NCBI RefSeq assembly: GCF_946885955.1
Contig: NZ_CAMPHI010000002.1
Coordinates: forward strand, 62,001 to 126,000
Source: an uncultured Pseudomonas sp.
GTDB taxonomy: Bacteria; Pseudomonadota; Gammaproteobacteria; Pseudomonadales; Pseudomonadaceae
DNA length: 64,000 nucleotides
Direction: 5' to 3'
Under the pieces are notes generated by a model. The model saw only the letters and a program-made list of their open reading frames with translations. It was not told where the DNA came from and did no database searches. This document shows, piece after piece, positions 53,073 through 62,810 of this stretch (positions are counted from its first letter, which is position 1; each line of letters starts with the position of its first letter). The translations under genes and the position numbers were made by a program.

Positions 53073-55121
53073 GTGACTGCCGATAATCCCTTGCTGCAAG
53101 CGTTCGATCTGCCGCCGTATTCCGCCATCCGCCCCGAACACGTCGAGCCGGCGGTGGATGTGATTCTTGCCGACAGTCGTGCGGCGATTGCCGAGTTGCT
53201 CAAGCAACAGTCTGGCACACCGAGCTGGGACGGGCTGGTGCTGGCCCTCGATGAGCTGAATGCTCGCCTCGGCCGCGCCTGGAGCCCGGTCAGCCAACTC
53301 AATGCGGTGTGCAACAACGCCGAGCTGCGCGCCGCCTATGAAGCTTGCCTGCCGAAACTCTCGGAATACTCCACCGAGCTGGGGCAGAACCGCGTGTTGT
53401 TCGAGGCTTATCAGGCCCTGGCCGCCTGCCCCGAGGCGGCGGGCTTCGAAGTGGCGCAGAAGACCATTCTCGAACACGCCCTGCGCGACTTCCGCCTGTC
53501 CGGCATCGACCTGCCGGAAGCCGAGCAACAGCGCTACGGCGCGGTGCAGATGAAACTGTCGGAGCTGGGTAGCAAGTTCTCCAACCAGCTGCTCGACGCC
53601 ACCCAGGCCTGGACCAAGCAGGTGACTGACGAAGCGGCGCTGGCCGGCCTGACGGAATCGGCCAAGGCGCAGATGAAGCAGGCCGCCGAGGCCAAGGGCC
53701 TGGATGGCTGGCTGATCACCCTGGAATTCCCCAGCTACTTCGCGGTAATGACCTACGCCGACGACCGCAAGCTGCGCGAAGAGGTGTATGCCGCTTACTG
53801 CACCCGCGCCTCCGACCAGGGGCCGAACGCCGGGCACAACGACAACGGGCCGGTGATGGCCGAAATTCTCGATCTGCGTCAGGAATTGGCGCAGCTGCTG
53901 GGCTTCGGCAATTACGCCGAGCTGAGCCTGGCCAGCAAAATGGCCGACTCCACCGAGCAGGTGCTGCATTTTTTGCGCGATCTGGCCCAGCGCAGCAAAA
54001 CCTTCGCCGCCCAGGATCTGGCCGAGCTGCAAGCCTTCGCTGCCGAACAGGGCTGCGCCGATCTGCAGAGCTGGGACGTGGGTTACTACAGTGAAAAACT
54101 GCGCGAGCAGCGCTACAGCATTTCCCAGGAAATCCTCCGCGCCTACTTCCCGATCGACAAGGTGCTCAGCGGCCTGTTCGCCATTGTCGAGAAGCTCTAC
54201 GGCATTCAGATCAAGGAACTGTCCGGCTTCGATAGCTGGCACCCGGATGTGCGCCTGTTCGAGATCAGCGAAAACGGTCAGCACGTCGGGCGTTTCTTCT
54301 TCGATCTCTATGCCCGCGCCAACAAGCGCGGCGGCGCCTGGATGGACGGCGCGCGCGATAAGCGTCGCGATGCTGGCGGTGAGTTGATCAGCCCAGTGGC
54401 CAACCTGGTATGCAATTTCACCTCCGCGGTCGGCGACAAGCCGGCGCTGCTGACCCACGACGAAGTCACCACCCTGTTCCACGAGTTCGGCCACGGTCTG
54501 CACCACCTGCTGACCCGCGTCGAGCATGCCGGCGCTTCGGGGATCAACGGCGTGGCCTGGGATGCGGTGGAACTGCCGAGCCAGTTCATGGAGAACTGGT
54601 GCTGGGAGCCGGAAGGCCTGGCGCTGATCTCCGGCCATTACCAGAGCGGCGAGCCGCTGCCCCAGGACCTGCTGGACAAGATGCTGGCGGCGAAGAATTT
54701 CCAGTCCGGGCTGATGATGATGCGCCAGCTGGAGTTCTCCCTGTTCGACTTCGAGCTGCATGCCACTCATGGCGACGGTCGCAGCGTGCTGCAGGTGCTC
54801 GAGGGCATTCGCAACGAAGTCTCGGTGCTGCGTCCGCCGGCTTACAACCGCTTCCCCAACAGCTTCGCGCACATCTTCTCCGGCGGTTACGCGGCTGGTT
54901 ACTACAGCTACAAGTGGGCCGAAGTGCTGTCGGCCGATGCGTTTTCCAAGTTCGAGGAAGAGGGCGTGTTCAACAGCGACACCGGTCGCGCCTTCCGCGA
55001 GGCGATCCTGGCCCGCGGCGGTTCACGTGAGCCGATGCAGCTGTTCGTCGATTTCCGTGGCCGCGAGCCGAGCATCGATGCCCTGCTGCGCCATCTCGGT
55101 TTGAGCCAGGAGGCCGCATGA
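53073..55121 (+). CDS. prlC: Oligopeptidase A
   Basis: A 682-residue M3 zinc metallopeptidase that degrades signal peptides and other oligopeptides in the cytoplasm. The active site is TLFHEFGHGLHHLL (HExxH), with the downstream Glu in VELPSQFMENW. The start is uncertain: GTG 53073 has AGGTG six nucleotides upstream and gives VTADNPLLQAFDLPPY; GTG 53064 would add three residues. It is followed by yheV with a four-base overlap, the conserved prlC-yheV pair. Confidence 0.96.
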   Translation: MTADNPLLQAFDLPPYSAIRPEHVEPAVDVILADSRAAIAELLKQQSGTPSWDGLVLALDELNARLGRAWSPVSQLNAVCNNAELRAAYEACLPKLSEYSTELGQNRVLFEAYQALAACPEAAGFEVAQKTILEHALRDFRLSGIDLPEAEQQRYGAVQMKLSELGSKFSNQLLDATQAWTKQVTDEAALAGLTESAKAQMKQAAEAKGLDGWLITLEFPSYFAVMTYADDRKLREEVYAAYCTRASDQGPNAGHNDNGPVMAEILDLRQELAQLLGFGNYAELSLASKMADSTEQVLHFLRDLAQRSKTFAAQDLAELQAFAAEQGCADLQSWDVGYYSEKLREQRYSISQEILRAYFPIDKVLSGLFAIVEKLYGIQIKELSGFDSWHPDVRLFEISENGQHVGRFFFDLYARANKRGGAWMDGARDKRRDAGGELISPVANLVCNFTSAVGDKPALLTHDEVTTLFHEFGHGLHHLLTRVEHAGASGINGVAWDAVELPSQFMENWCWEPEGLALISGHYQSGEPLPQDLLDKMLAAKNFQSGLMMMRQLEFSLFDFELHATHGDGRSVLQVLEGIRNEVSVLRPPAYNRFPNSFAHIFSGGYAAGYYSYKWAEVLSADAFSKFEEEGVFNSDTGRAFREAILARGGSREPMQLFVDFRGREPSIDALLRHLGLSQEAA

Positions 55122-55402
55122 GCGACGACGCCAAGGTGAGCAAAAGACGCTTTATCGCCGGCGCTGTATGCCCGGCGTGCAGCGAGATGGACAAGATCCA
55201 GATGTGGGACGAAGACGGCGTGCCGAACCGTGAGTGCGTGGCCTGCGGCTATGCCGATACGCTGGATGCGCGCGGCAACTCGGTGCCCAAGGAACTGCCA
55301 ACCCGGGTCAACGTCAGCGCCCTGAAACCCAAGGTCGCCGACCCCAAGGTGCAGGCCGTGCAGTTCTTTCCCAATCCGAAGCTGAAAAAGCCGACGGAGT
55401 AA
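55118..55402 (+). CDS. yheV: YheV-family zinc-ribbon protein
   Basis: A 94-residue protein with a four-cysteine ribbon: VCPACSEMDK (about residues 17-26) and RECVACGYAD (about 37-46). The C-terminus NPKLKKPTE is basic and disordered. ATG 55118 overlaps the prlC stop (ATGA). The role is unknown; it is conserved with prlC in gammaproteobacteria. Confidence 0.93.
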   Translation: MSDDAKVSKRRFIAGAVCPACSEMDKIQMWDEDGVPNRECVACGYADTLDARGNSVPKELPTRVNVSALKPKVADPKVQAVQFFPNPKLKKPTE

Positions 55403-55961
55403 AATCCGCGCGCGGATATGGTTCTCGTAGCCCGTATAAGCCCCCGGCGCAATCCGGGAGCGGTGGCGCCTGCGCAGATTGCTTCCGGATTGCGCTGGCG
55501 CTTATCCGGGCTACCCAGAGTCGCCGGCCTTCCGCCATCCGAACCTGAATCAATGACCCCATGTGGGAGGGGCTGGGCGGCACCCCGCTTTAGCCGCGAA
55601 AGCCGCCGGGGGAAACTCGCCGCTGAAGCGCTTCCCACGGCTGATCGTCCCCACGTCGAGGCGTCGAACGGCCGAGTCGACCGAGGGAACGCCGCCCGTC
55701 ACGTTCCGCGTCATGACCCATCCGGCGCCTGACAAATCGCTCCCGGATTGCGCCAAAGGCTTATCCGGGCTACGGATCGCGCTTAGCCCGTTACAGGTTG
55801 CGGGTTATCGTCAGCACGTAGCCTGGGTTGAGCGCAGCGATACCCAGGGACCCGGGTATCGCTTCGCTCAACCCGGGCTACCATTGGGTGACTTTGATCG
55901 TTCCCACATCGAGGCGTCTAACCGTCCACTTGGGAACGATCAGCTGCTCCCAGATAAGCCG
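55403..55961. other. 559-bp gap filled with palindromic repeats
   Basis: In order: a TAGCCC-GCTTATCCGGGCTAC element (55426-55514), an interrupted TGTGGGAG element with an extra TGGGCGGCACCCC (55562-55638), a half element CGGATTGCG...CTTATCCGGGCTACG (55743-55774), a copy of the SDR gene end (55792-55815), and a palindrome GTAGCCTGGGTTGAGCGCAG type (55818-55881, about 28 of 31 paired). No gene is seen. Confidence 0.8.
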
Positions 55962-55986
55962 CTACAGGTTGCGGGTTATCGTCAGC
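55792..55986. repeat. 24-bp direct repeats flanking a palindrome
   Basis: TACAGGTTGCGGGTTATCGT(CAGC) occurs at 55792-55815 and 55963-55986. The second copy is the 3' end of the SDR gene including its stop. Between them is the palindrome at 55818-55881. The pattern suggests an insertion with duplication, or two alternative gene ends created by it. Confidence 0.7.
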
Positions 55987-56714
55987 GCCGAATAAGTCTG
56001 CGCCACCGGCATGATTTCAATCGAGTTGACGTTCATGTGCTCGGGCAGCTGGCTGATCCAGGACACCGTGTGGGCGATGTCTTCGGGGCGGATCGCCTCG
56101 ACGTCCTTGTACAGCGCGTTGACCGCGTCGGCGTCGCCATCCAGGCGCACCACGGAGAACTCGGTACCCGAGCACAGCCCCGGTTCGATGTTGCTGACCC
56201 GCACCTTGCTGCCGGCCAGGTCGGCGCGCAGGTTCAGGCTGAACTGTTTGACGAAGGCCTTGGTCCCGCCATAGACGTTGCCGCCGGGGTAGGGCACGGT
56301 GCCGGCGATCGAGCCCATGTTGATGATCAGCCCGCTGTTGGCCGCGACCATATGCGGCAGAACCTTGTGCGTGACCAGGGCCAGGCCGGTGACGTTGGTG
56401 GCGATCATGCGTTCCCAGTTGGCCGCGCTCGCCACCTGGGCGCGTTCGATGCCGAGGGCCAGGCCGGCGTTGTTGACCAGCACGTCGATCTGCGTGAAGC
56501 GTTGGAAAATCATCTCGAAGGCCTGATCGATCGAGGTCTTGTCGGTGACGTCCATTACCACTGCAACGAACTTGTCGCCCAGCTCGGCGCCCAACGCGGC
56601 GAGTTTCTCGGCGCGCCGCGCGGCACCGATAACCTGGTGCCCATCGGCGATCAGCTGCCGGCAAATGGCTTCGCCGAACCCGGAAGAGGCGCCGGTAACC
56701 AGAACTGTTTTCAT
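55962..56714 (-). CDS. Short-chain dehydrogenase/reductase (YdfG-like)
   Basis: A 250-residue classical SDR. The nucleotide-binding TGASSGFGEAI (TGxxxGxG, residues 7-17) and NNAG (about 82-85) are present; the catalytic Ser and Tyr-Lys occur in NMGSIAG and YGGTKAF, where the canonical YxxxK is Y-GGT-K. The substrate range resembles serine/3-hydroxy acid dehydrogenase YdfG. ATG 56714 gives MKTVLVTGASSGFG. The stop lies in one of two 24-bp repeats. Confidence 0.92.
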   Translation of the reverse strand: MKTVLVTGASSGFGEAICRQLIADGHQVIGAARRAEKLAALGAELGDKFVAVVMDVTDKTSIDQAFEMIFQRFTQIDVLVNNAGLALGIERAQVASAANWERMIATNVTGLALVTHKVLPHMVAANSGLIINMGSIAGTVPYPGGNVYGGTKAFVKQFSLNLRADLAGSKVRVSNIEPGLCSGTEFSVVRLDGDADAVNALYKDVEAIRPEDIAHTVSWISQLPEHMNVNSIEIMPVAQTYSALTITRNL

Positions 56715-56928
56715 CGAATTACTCCATTTCAAGGTGAAGCGTGCGCCGCATCGTGGAGCCCGCTTTGCGCGAGACGCCGGTATGTGGCGATGGATAGGGG
56801 CGGCCGCGGCCAGGTATGCGTTGCCAAGGCTACCAAATAGCGCGACGGCGAGAGAGCAGGCATTGCGTCTTTGCATGGGAGCGACGCCATGCCAGGCGAC
56901 GAACAGGCTTGGTCGATACCGTTAAAAG

Positions 56929-56944
56929 CTGTATGTTCATACAG
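56929..56944. promoter_or_regulatory. LexA (SOS) box match before the radical SAM gene
   Basis: CTGTATGTTCATACAG fits CTG-N10-CAG and the preferred CTGTAT...ATACAG arms perfectly. It lies 20 nt before the start codon, where LexA would cover the promoter. The equivalent P. aeruginosa gene (PA0069) is, from memory, in the SOS regulon. This site therefore predicts DNA-damage induction. Confidence 0.85.
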
Positions 56945-56964
56945 TATTCAGCCGGAGCCCTGTC

Positions 56965-58026
56965 ATGTCCGTTGTTCTCCCGCCACGCGGTCGCGGTACC
57001 GCCAGCAATCCGCATAACCGCTTCGCCCCGACCCGCTCGGTGGCCGAGGACGATGGCTGGTTCCAGGACGAGACGCCGCCCTCGCGCGCCACCGAAGTGC
57101 GCCGCGAAACGGCGAAGACGGTGATCACCCGCAACCAGTCGCCGGATGTCGGTTTCGACCGCTCGGTGAACCCTTATCGCGGCTGCGAACACGGCTGTAT
57201 TTACTGTTTCGCCCGACCCAGCCACGCCTATTGGGATCTGTCGCCGGGCATCGATTTCGAAACCAAGCTGATCGCCAAGATCAACCTCGCCAGCCGGCTG
57301 GAGCAGGAGCTGCAAAAACCCGGCTATGTGCCGCAGCCGATCGCCCTGGGGGTGAATACCGATGCCTATCAGCCGATCGAGCGTGAGCAGGGCCTGACTC
57401 GCCAGGCCCTGGAAATCCTCCTGCGCTACAAGCACCCGGTGCATATCATCACCAAGGGTTCGCTGATCCTGCGCGATCTCGATCTGCTCAGCGAACTGGC
57501 CAGCCAGCGCCTGGTCAACGTGGCGATCAGCCTGACCACCCTGGACGATGAACTGAAACGCATCATGGAGCCGCGCGCGGCCTCGCCGGCGGCGCGTTTG
57601 CGGGTGATGCGCACGCTGCACGAGGCCGGTGTGCCGGTCAGCGTGATGTGCGCGCCGATGATTCCGATGATCAACGACATGGAGTTGGAGCACCTGCTCG
57701 AAGCCGCCCGCGATGCCGGTGCGCGCTCCGCCGGTTACGTGCTGCTGCGCCTGCCGCTGGAGATTGCCGACTTGTTCGAGGAGTGGCTACAGGCGCACTT
57801 CCCCGAGCGCGCGGCGCACGTCATGAGCCTGATCCGCCAGTCCCGCGGCGGTAAGAATTACGACAGCCAGTTCGGCAGCCGCATGCGCGGCGAGGGCCAG
57901 TTCGCCGCGCTGCTGGCCCAGCGCTTTCGCCTGGCCAGGCGCAAGTTCGGCTTGGACAACCGGGATTACCAGGGCCTCGATTGCAGCCTCTTCGCTCCGC
58001 CGGGCGCGCAGCTGTCGCTGCTATGA
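56965..58026 (+). CDS. PA0069-type radical SAM protein (SplB-like)
   Basis: A 353-residue radical SAM protein. The Fe-S cluster motif is RGCEHGCIYCFARP (CxxxCxxC, about residues 72-85), and a TIM-barrel core follows (about 90-290: SVMCAPMIPMIND etc.). The subgroup is often called a Rv2578c/SplB-like or PA0069 family. SplB repairs spore photoproduct in DNA, but that activity is not shown for this group. The LexA box upstream supports a DNA-damage role. ATG 56965 has GGAG upstream. Confidence 0.93.
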   Translation: MSVVLPPRGRGTASNPHNRFAPTRSVAEDDGWFQDETPPSRATEVRRETAKTVITRNQSPDVGFDRSVNPYRGCEHGCIYCFARPSHAYWDLSPGIDFETKLIAKINLASRLEQELQKPGYVPQPIALGVNTDAYQPIEREQGLTRQALEILLRYKHPVHIITKGSLILRDLDLLSELASQRLVNVAISLTTLDDELKRIMEPRAASPAARLRVMRTLHEAGVPVSVMCAPMIPMINDMELEHLLEAARDAGARSAGYVLLRLPLEIADLFEEWLQAHFPERAAHVMSLIRQSRGGKNYDSQFGSRMRGEGQFAALLAQRFRLARRKFGLDNRDYQGLDCSLFAPPGAQLSLL

Positions 58027-58143
58027 ATGCAACAAATAGCATGCTAATGGTGTCTCTGGACGGGCGGGCGAGGTGCGTTAAGCTGCCTGTATTGGCTCGG
58101 TCGCGAGCGATTCAGACACTTGATTGAGAAAGGGAGCGTGCAA

Positions 58144-58866
58144 ATGCCTATTAGATTCGTTAGTGGTGAGCCTCAAGGCAATGCCACCGAGAGTGCCGAG
58201 GAGGCATTGCAGCAGCTGGTTTCCGGCTTCATGCGCTTTCGTCATGAGGTGTACCCGGAGCAGCAGGAATTGTTCAAGAAGCTTGCCCACGAGCAGACGC
58301 CACGGGCGATGTTTATCACCTGCGCCGATTCGCGCGTGGTCCCCGAGCTGATCACCCAGAGCTCCCCGGGCGATCTGTTCGTCAGCCGCAATGTCGGCAA
58401 TGTGGTGCCGCCCTATGGGCAGATGATGGGCGGTGTTTCCACCGCCATCGAATACGCGGTGCTGGTCCTCGGCGTGCATCACATCATCATCTGCGGACAC
58501 TCCGATTGCGGCGCGATGAAGGCGGTGCTCGACCCTTCCGGGCTTGAGCGTCTGCCCACGGTCAAGGCCTGGTTGCGCCATGCCGAGGTAGCCAAGAGCG
58601 TGGTGGCGGATAACTGCGGCTGCGCCGACCACACCACCCTGGGCGTTCTCACCGAAGAGAACGTGGTCGCGCAACTCGACCACCTGCGCACTCACCCCTC
58701 GGTGGCCTCGCGCCTGGCCAGCGGGCAGTTGTTTATCCACGGCTGGGTCTACGACATCGAAACCAGCAATATCAGGGCCTATGACGCGGAAAAAGGTGAG
58801 TTCCGCCTGATCGGCGACGGCCCGTTGCCAATGGCCACGCCACGGGCGCGCTACCCGCAGGGCTGA
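58144..58866 (+). CDS. Beta-class carbonic anhydrase
   Basis: A 240-residue enzyme. Zinc ligands are Cys in ITCADSRV (about residues 58-65) and His/Cys in ICGHSDCGAMKA (about 117-128). The NVGNVVPPYG loop is standard. It interconverts CO2 and bicarbonate in the cytoplasm. ATG 58144 follows GAAAGGGAGCGTGC. Two other carbonic anhydrase-like genes in the genome region (the gamma type at 52.4-52.9 kb) are unrelated in fold. Confidence 0.95.
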   Translation: MPIRFVSGEPQGNATESAEEALQQLVSGFMRFRHEVYPEQQELFKKLAHEQTPRAMFITCADSRVVPELITQSSPGDLFVSRNVGNVVPPYGQMMGGVSTAIEYAVLVLGVHHIIICGHSDCGAMKAVLDPSGLERLPTVKAWLRHAEVAKSVVADNCGCADHTTLGVLTEENVVAQLDHLRTHPSVASRLASGQLFIHGWVYDIETSNIRAYDAEKGEFRLIGDGPLPMATPRARYPQG

Positions 58867-58884
58867 GCGGCTGCGCACTCACTT

Positions 58885-58950
58885 CGTAGGGTGCGCCGCG
58901 CGCACCGGCGTCGGCGCAGATTCAGCGGGATGGTCACGGCGCACCTTACG
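58885..58950. repeat. GGGTGCGC-type palindrome (copy 2)
   Basis: CGTAGGGTGCGCCGCGCGCA at the left and GGCGCACCTTACG at the right pair with mismatches. It lies between the convergent carbonic anhydrase and LacI genes and may stop both transcripts. Confidence 0.75.
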
Positions 58951-58971
58951 GACCCAGGCTTTCTCACTCTG

Positions 58972-59964
58972 TTACAGCGATGCCCGGGTCACCAGGGGGC
59001 AATCGACCCGTTGTGTCCCGCTCGCTTCTAGGCTGTCGATCAGGTGCCGGGCGGCGCGCTGGCCGATTTCGTAGTAGGGCAGCTGTACTGTGGTCAGCGG
59101 CGGAATAAACAGTTCGGCGATGCCGATCATATTGTCGTAGCCGAGTACCGCGACATCGCCGGGAATTTTCAGGCCACGGGCCAACAGCACCTGGTAGGCG
59201 CAGAAGGCGATGCGGTCGTTGCCGCAGATCAGGATGTCGAATTGCGCCCGGCCGTCGACGATATGCCGCTCGAGGATGCCCGGCGTTTCGCCGTAGGCGT
59301 CATGGGCCGAAAGGTCGTATTGCAGCACATCGTCGGGCGCCAGGCCGAACTCGGCGAAGGCGCGTTGCATGCCCTGCTGGCGCAGTTCCCAGGCCAGGCT
59401 CTGGCTCGGCAGGTTGATGCACAGCGGGCGCCGATAACCCTGACTCAGGGCCTGTCGCACGGCGCGGTACTGGCCGGCCTCGTCATCCGGTATGTAGCTG
59501 ACCAGGTTGCTGTCCTCGTCCAGGCAGTTGGCGAGGATCAGCGGCTTGTTTTTCAGCCGCTCGGGAATACTCACCCGGCGCAGCCCCATGGCGGTGAAGA
59601 TCAGACCATCGGGACGGTGCGAGAGCATCAGGTCGATGCTCTGCTCGCTCGGCGGGTCACTCAGCAGGTTGAGCACGAACACGTTCCAGCCGGCCTGTTG
59701 CGCGGTCTGTTCGATGGACAGCAGCAGCTCGACGGCGAACGGCGTGGTCGCGGTGTCCAGGGCGAACACGCCAATGGTGCGGCTCTGCAGGTTGTCGCCG
59801 CGAATCTTGCGCGCCGACATATTGGGCACGAATTGCAGCTCGTCGATGGCGCTGCGCACCCGTTGATAGGTCTCGGGGCTGAGCTTCTCCGGATTGTTCA
59901 GCGCTCGCGAGACCGTCATCAGGGACACGCCGGCCAGCCGTGCAACGTCTTTCACTGAAGTCAT
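58972..59964 (-). CDS. LacI-family regulator of the sucrose locus
   Basis: A 330-residue protein. The N-terminal HTH is SVKDVARLAGVSLMTVSRAL (residues 3-22), with hinge helix MSARKIRGDN; the periplasmic-binding-protein-like effector domain is about 62-325. ATG 59964 gives MTSVKDVARLAG; TTG 59973 is also in frame. It is downstream of the GH32 gene but separated by 182 bp with a palindrome, so it may have its own promoter. By position it should repress the sugar genes, relieved by sucrose, fructose or a phosphorylated product. Confidence 0.9.
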   Translation of the reverse strand: MTSVKDVARLAGVSLMTVSRALNNPEKLSPETYQRVRSAIDELQFVPNMSARKIRGDNLQSRTIGVFALDTATTPFAVELLLSIEQTAQQAGWNVFVLNLLSDPPSEQSIDLMLSHRPDGLIFTAMGLRRVSIPERLKNKPLILANCLDEDSNLVSYIPDDEAGQYRAVRQALSQGYRRPLCINLPSQSLAWELRQQGMQRAFAEFGLAPDDVLQYDLSAHDAYGETPGILERHIVDGRAQFDILICGNDRIAFCAYQVLLARGLKIPGDVAVLGYDNMIGIAELFIPPLTTVQLPYYEIGQRAARHLIDSLEASGTQRVDCPLVTRASL

Positions 59965-60068
59965 GCAATACAACCAGGCAGGATGAGTCGTGAATCATGC
60001 CACAGCGCCGCGACCTGTCGCGATGCTGTGGCGCTGTCGGTCCTCATGCCCCGCATATCGGTTCAGTT

Positions 60069-60130
60069 CGTAGGGTGCGCTATGCGCACCGGCATTCCCG
60101 GCAAACCCTGGTGCGCACGGCGCACCCTAC
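60069..60130. repeat. GGGTGCGC-type palindrome (copy 3)
   Basis: CGTAGGGTGCGCTATGCGCA and GTGCGCACGGCGCACCCTAC pair nearly throughout. It sits in the 182-bp gap between GH32 and LacI genes. Copies at 23971 and 58885. Confidence 0.82.
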
Positions 60131-60146
60131 CCATTGCTGCCGCCTA

Positions 60147-61619
60147 TCAGACCCAACCGCTGGACAGACGCCAAGCCTGGTGCACCGCCACCCGCCCGCC
60201 GCCGCTGCCAAACAGCGCCACCCCGAGGCTGTCCTGCTGTGGATAGATGCGGCTGCTGAGGCTGAAGCTGCCGTCGGCGGCGAATACCTCGATGGAGGAG
60301 CGGTCGAGGAATATCCGCAACACCAACGGCTCCTGACTGGGTGTTAGCGCCACGCTGCGCTGGCCGCTGACTCCCGCACCCGAGCGACTGCGGTCGAGCA
60401 CCAGGCGCTGCAGTTGGGCGTCGTAGTAGAGCAAAGTTTTTTCCTGGCCATCGGCGCTGCAGCGCAGGGCGATGCCCAGGCGCCCGTCGCGGCAGTCGAG
60501 CAGATCCAGCTGCAGCTCGATTTCCAGCATATCGCCGCGCAATGCGGCAAGCGGCTGGAGGCCTGAGCCATCCCAACAGAGCGCACCGTCCGGTAACAAG
60601 GGTGCTTGGCGTAGCGCCGCCAGTTCACGCGCGGGGTAGCTGTGCACGCGGCCGTCGTGCAGTTGCAGTTCCCGCGGCAAGCCGAGCATGCCGCACCAGT
60701 GCTGGGCCTGGCTCGGCATCGGGCTGTCCCACATGTCCAGCCAGGCCCAGAGCAGGCGTCGGCCGTCGGCGGCCAGCAAGGTTTGCGCGGCGTAGAAATC
60801 GTGGCCGTTATCCAGTTCGATAAAGGGCCCGCCATCGAAGCGCCAATCGCTGTCGAGCTGGCCGACCCGGTAACCGGTGTGGAACTTGTTCTGCCGCGCG
60901 AAACCCTCGGGTTGCATGCCCTGGGGCGAATACAGCAGCACGTCCTGGCCGCCGAGGCGGAACAGGTCCGGGCATTCCCACATATAGCCATCGCCCTCGC
61001 CGCCACGGCTGGCATAGGTGAGGAACTCCCAGTTGCGCAGGTCACTGGAGCGGTACAACGGCAACAGCGGCGTATCGCCCAGGCGCGCGCCGGCGATCAG
61101 GTACCAGTGCTCACCGTCGCGCCAGACCTTGGGGTCGCGGAAATGCATGATCGCGGCATCCGGCGCGGCGTCGATGACCGCGCCCTGCTTGACGAAATTC
61201 ACGCCGTCATCGCTGGTTGCCAGGCACTGGACCTGGCGGATGGCGCGCTCGTCGCCGACCTCGGCGAGCCAGGTATGCCCGGTGTAGAGCAGCGCCAGGC
61301 TGTCGCCGCAGACCACCGCGCTGCCGGAAAAACAGCCGTGGCGGTCGAACTCGTCGCCCGGTGCCAGGGCGATGGGCAGGTGCTGCCAATGCACCAGGTC
61401 GCGACTCTTGGCGTGCCCCCAGTACATCGGCCCCCAGCTCGCGTCGAAGGGGTGGTGTTGATAGAACACGTGGTACTCGCCGCGGAAATACACCACGCCG
61501 TTAGGGTCGTTCATCCAGCCGATTTGCGGGGCGAGATGGTAGCCGGGCCGAAAATCGGGCGTGAGGGCGGCGCTGTCCTCGCTCAGCCTGGGCTGGGCGA
61601 GGTCGGGGAAAACAGGCAT
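60147..61619 (-). CDS. scrB: GH32 sucrose hydrolase / beta-fructosidase
   Basis: A 490-residue five-bladed glycoside hydrolase with C-terminal beta-sandwich. Catalytic residues are visible: nucleophile Asp in GWMNDPNGVVYF (about residues 34-45), FRDPKVW, and the acid/base Glu in MWECPDLF (about 213-220). There is no signal peptide, so it acts in the cytoplasm. ScrB enzymes are named for sucrose-6-phosphate, but the ABC transporter and lack of a PTS gene suggest plain sucrose as substrate. It is 29 bp after the ATPase gene. Confidence 0.92.
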   Translation of the reverse strand: MPVFPDLAQPRLSEDSAALTPDFRPGYHLAPQIGWMNDPNGVVYFRGEYHVFYQHHPFDASWGPMYWGHAKSRDLVHWQHLPIALAPGDEFDRHGCFSGSAVVCGDSLALLYTGHTWLAEVGDERAIRQVQCLATSDDGVNFVKQGAVIDAAPDAAIMHFRDPKVWRDGEHWYLIAGARLGDTPLLPLYRSSDLRNWEFLTYASRGGEGDGYMWECPDLFRLGGQDVLLYSPQGMQPEGFARQNKFHTGYRVGQLDSDWRFDGGPFIELDNGHDFYAAQTLLAADGRRLLWAWLDMWDSPMPSQAQHWCGMLGLPRELQLHDGRVHSYPARELAALRQAPLLPDGALCWDGSGLQPLAALRGDMLEIELQLDLLDCRDGRLGIALRCSADGQEKTLLYYDAQLQRLVLDRSRSGAGVSGQRSVALTPSQEPLVLRIFLDRSSIEVFAADGSFSLSSRIYPQQDSLGVALFGSGGGRVAVHQAWRLSSGWV

Positions 61620-61648
61620 GGAATTGCTCGCAGAAGTGTTGGATAGGG

Positions 61649-62785
<1,137 letters not shown>

Positions 62786-62810
62786 GCGATGTTTCCTTGT
62801 TCTTGTGGGT

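Noticed and set aside
55426..55986. CRISPR array
   Set aside because: The repeats are palindromes of different families with irregular spacing and no uniform spacers.
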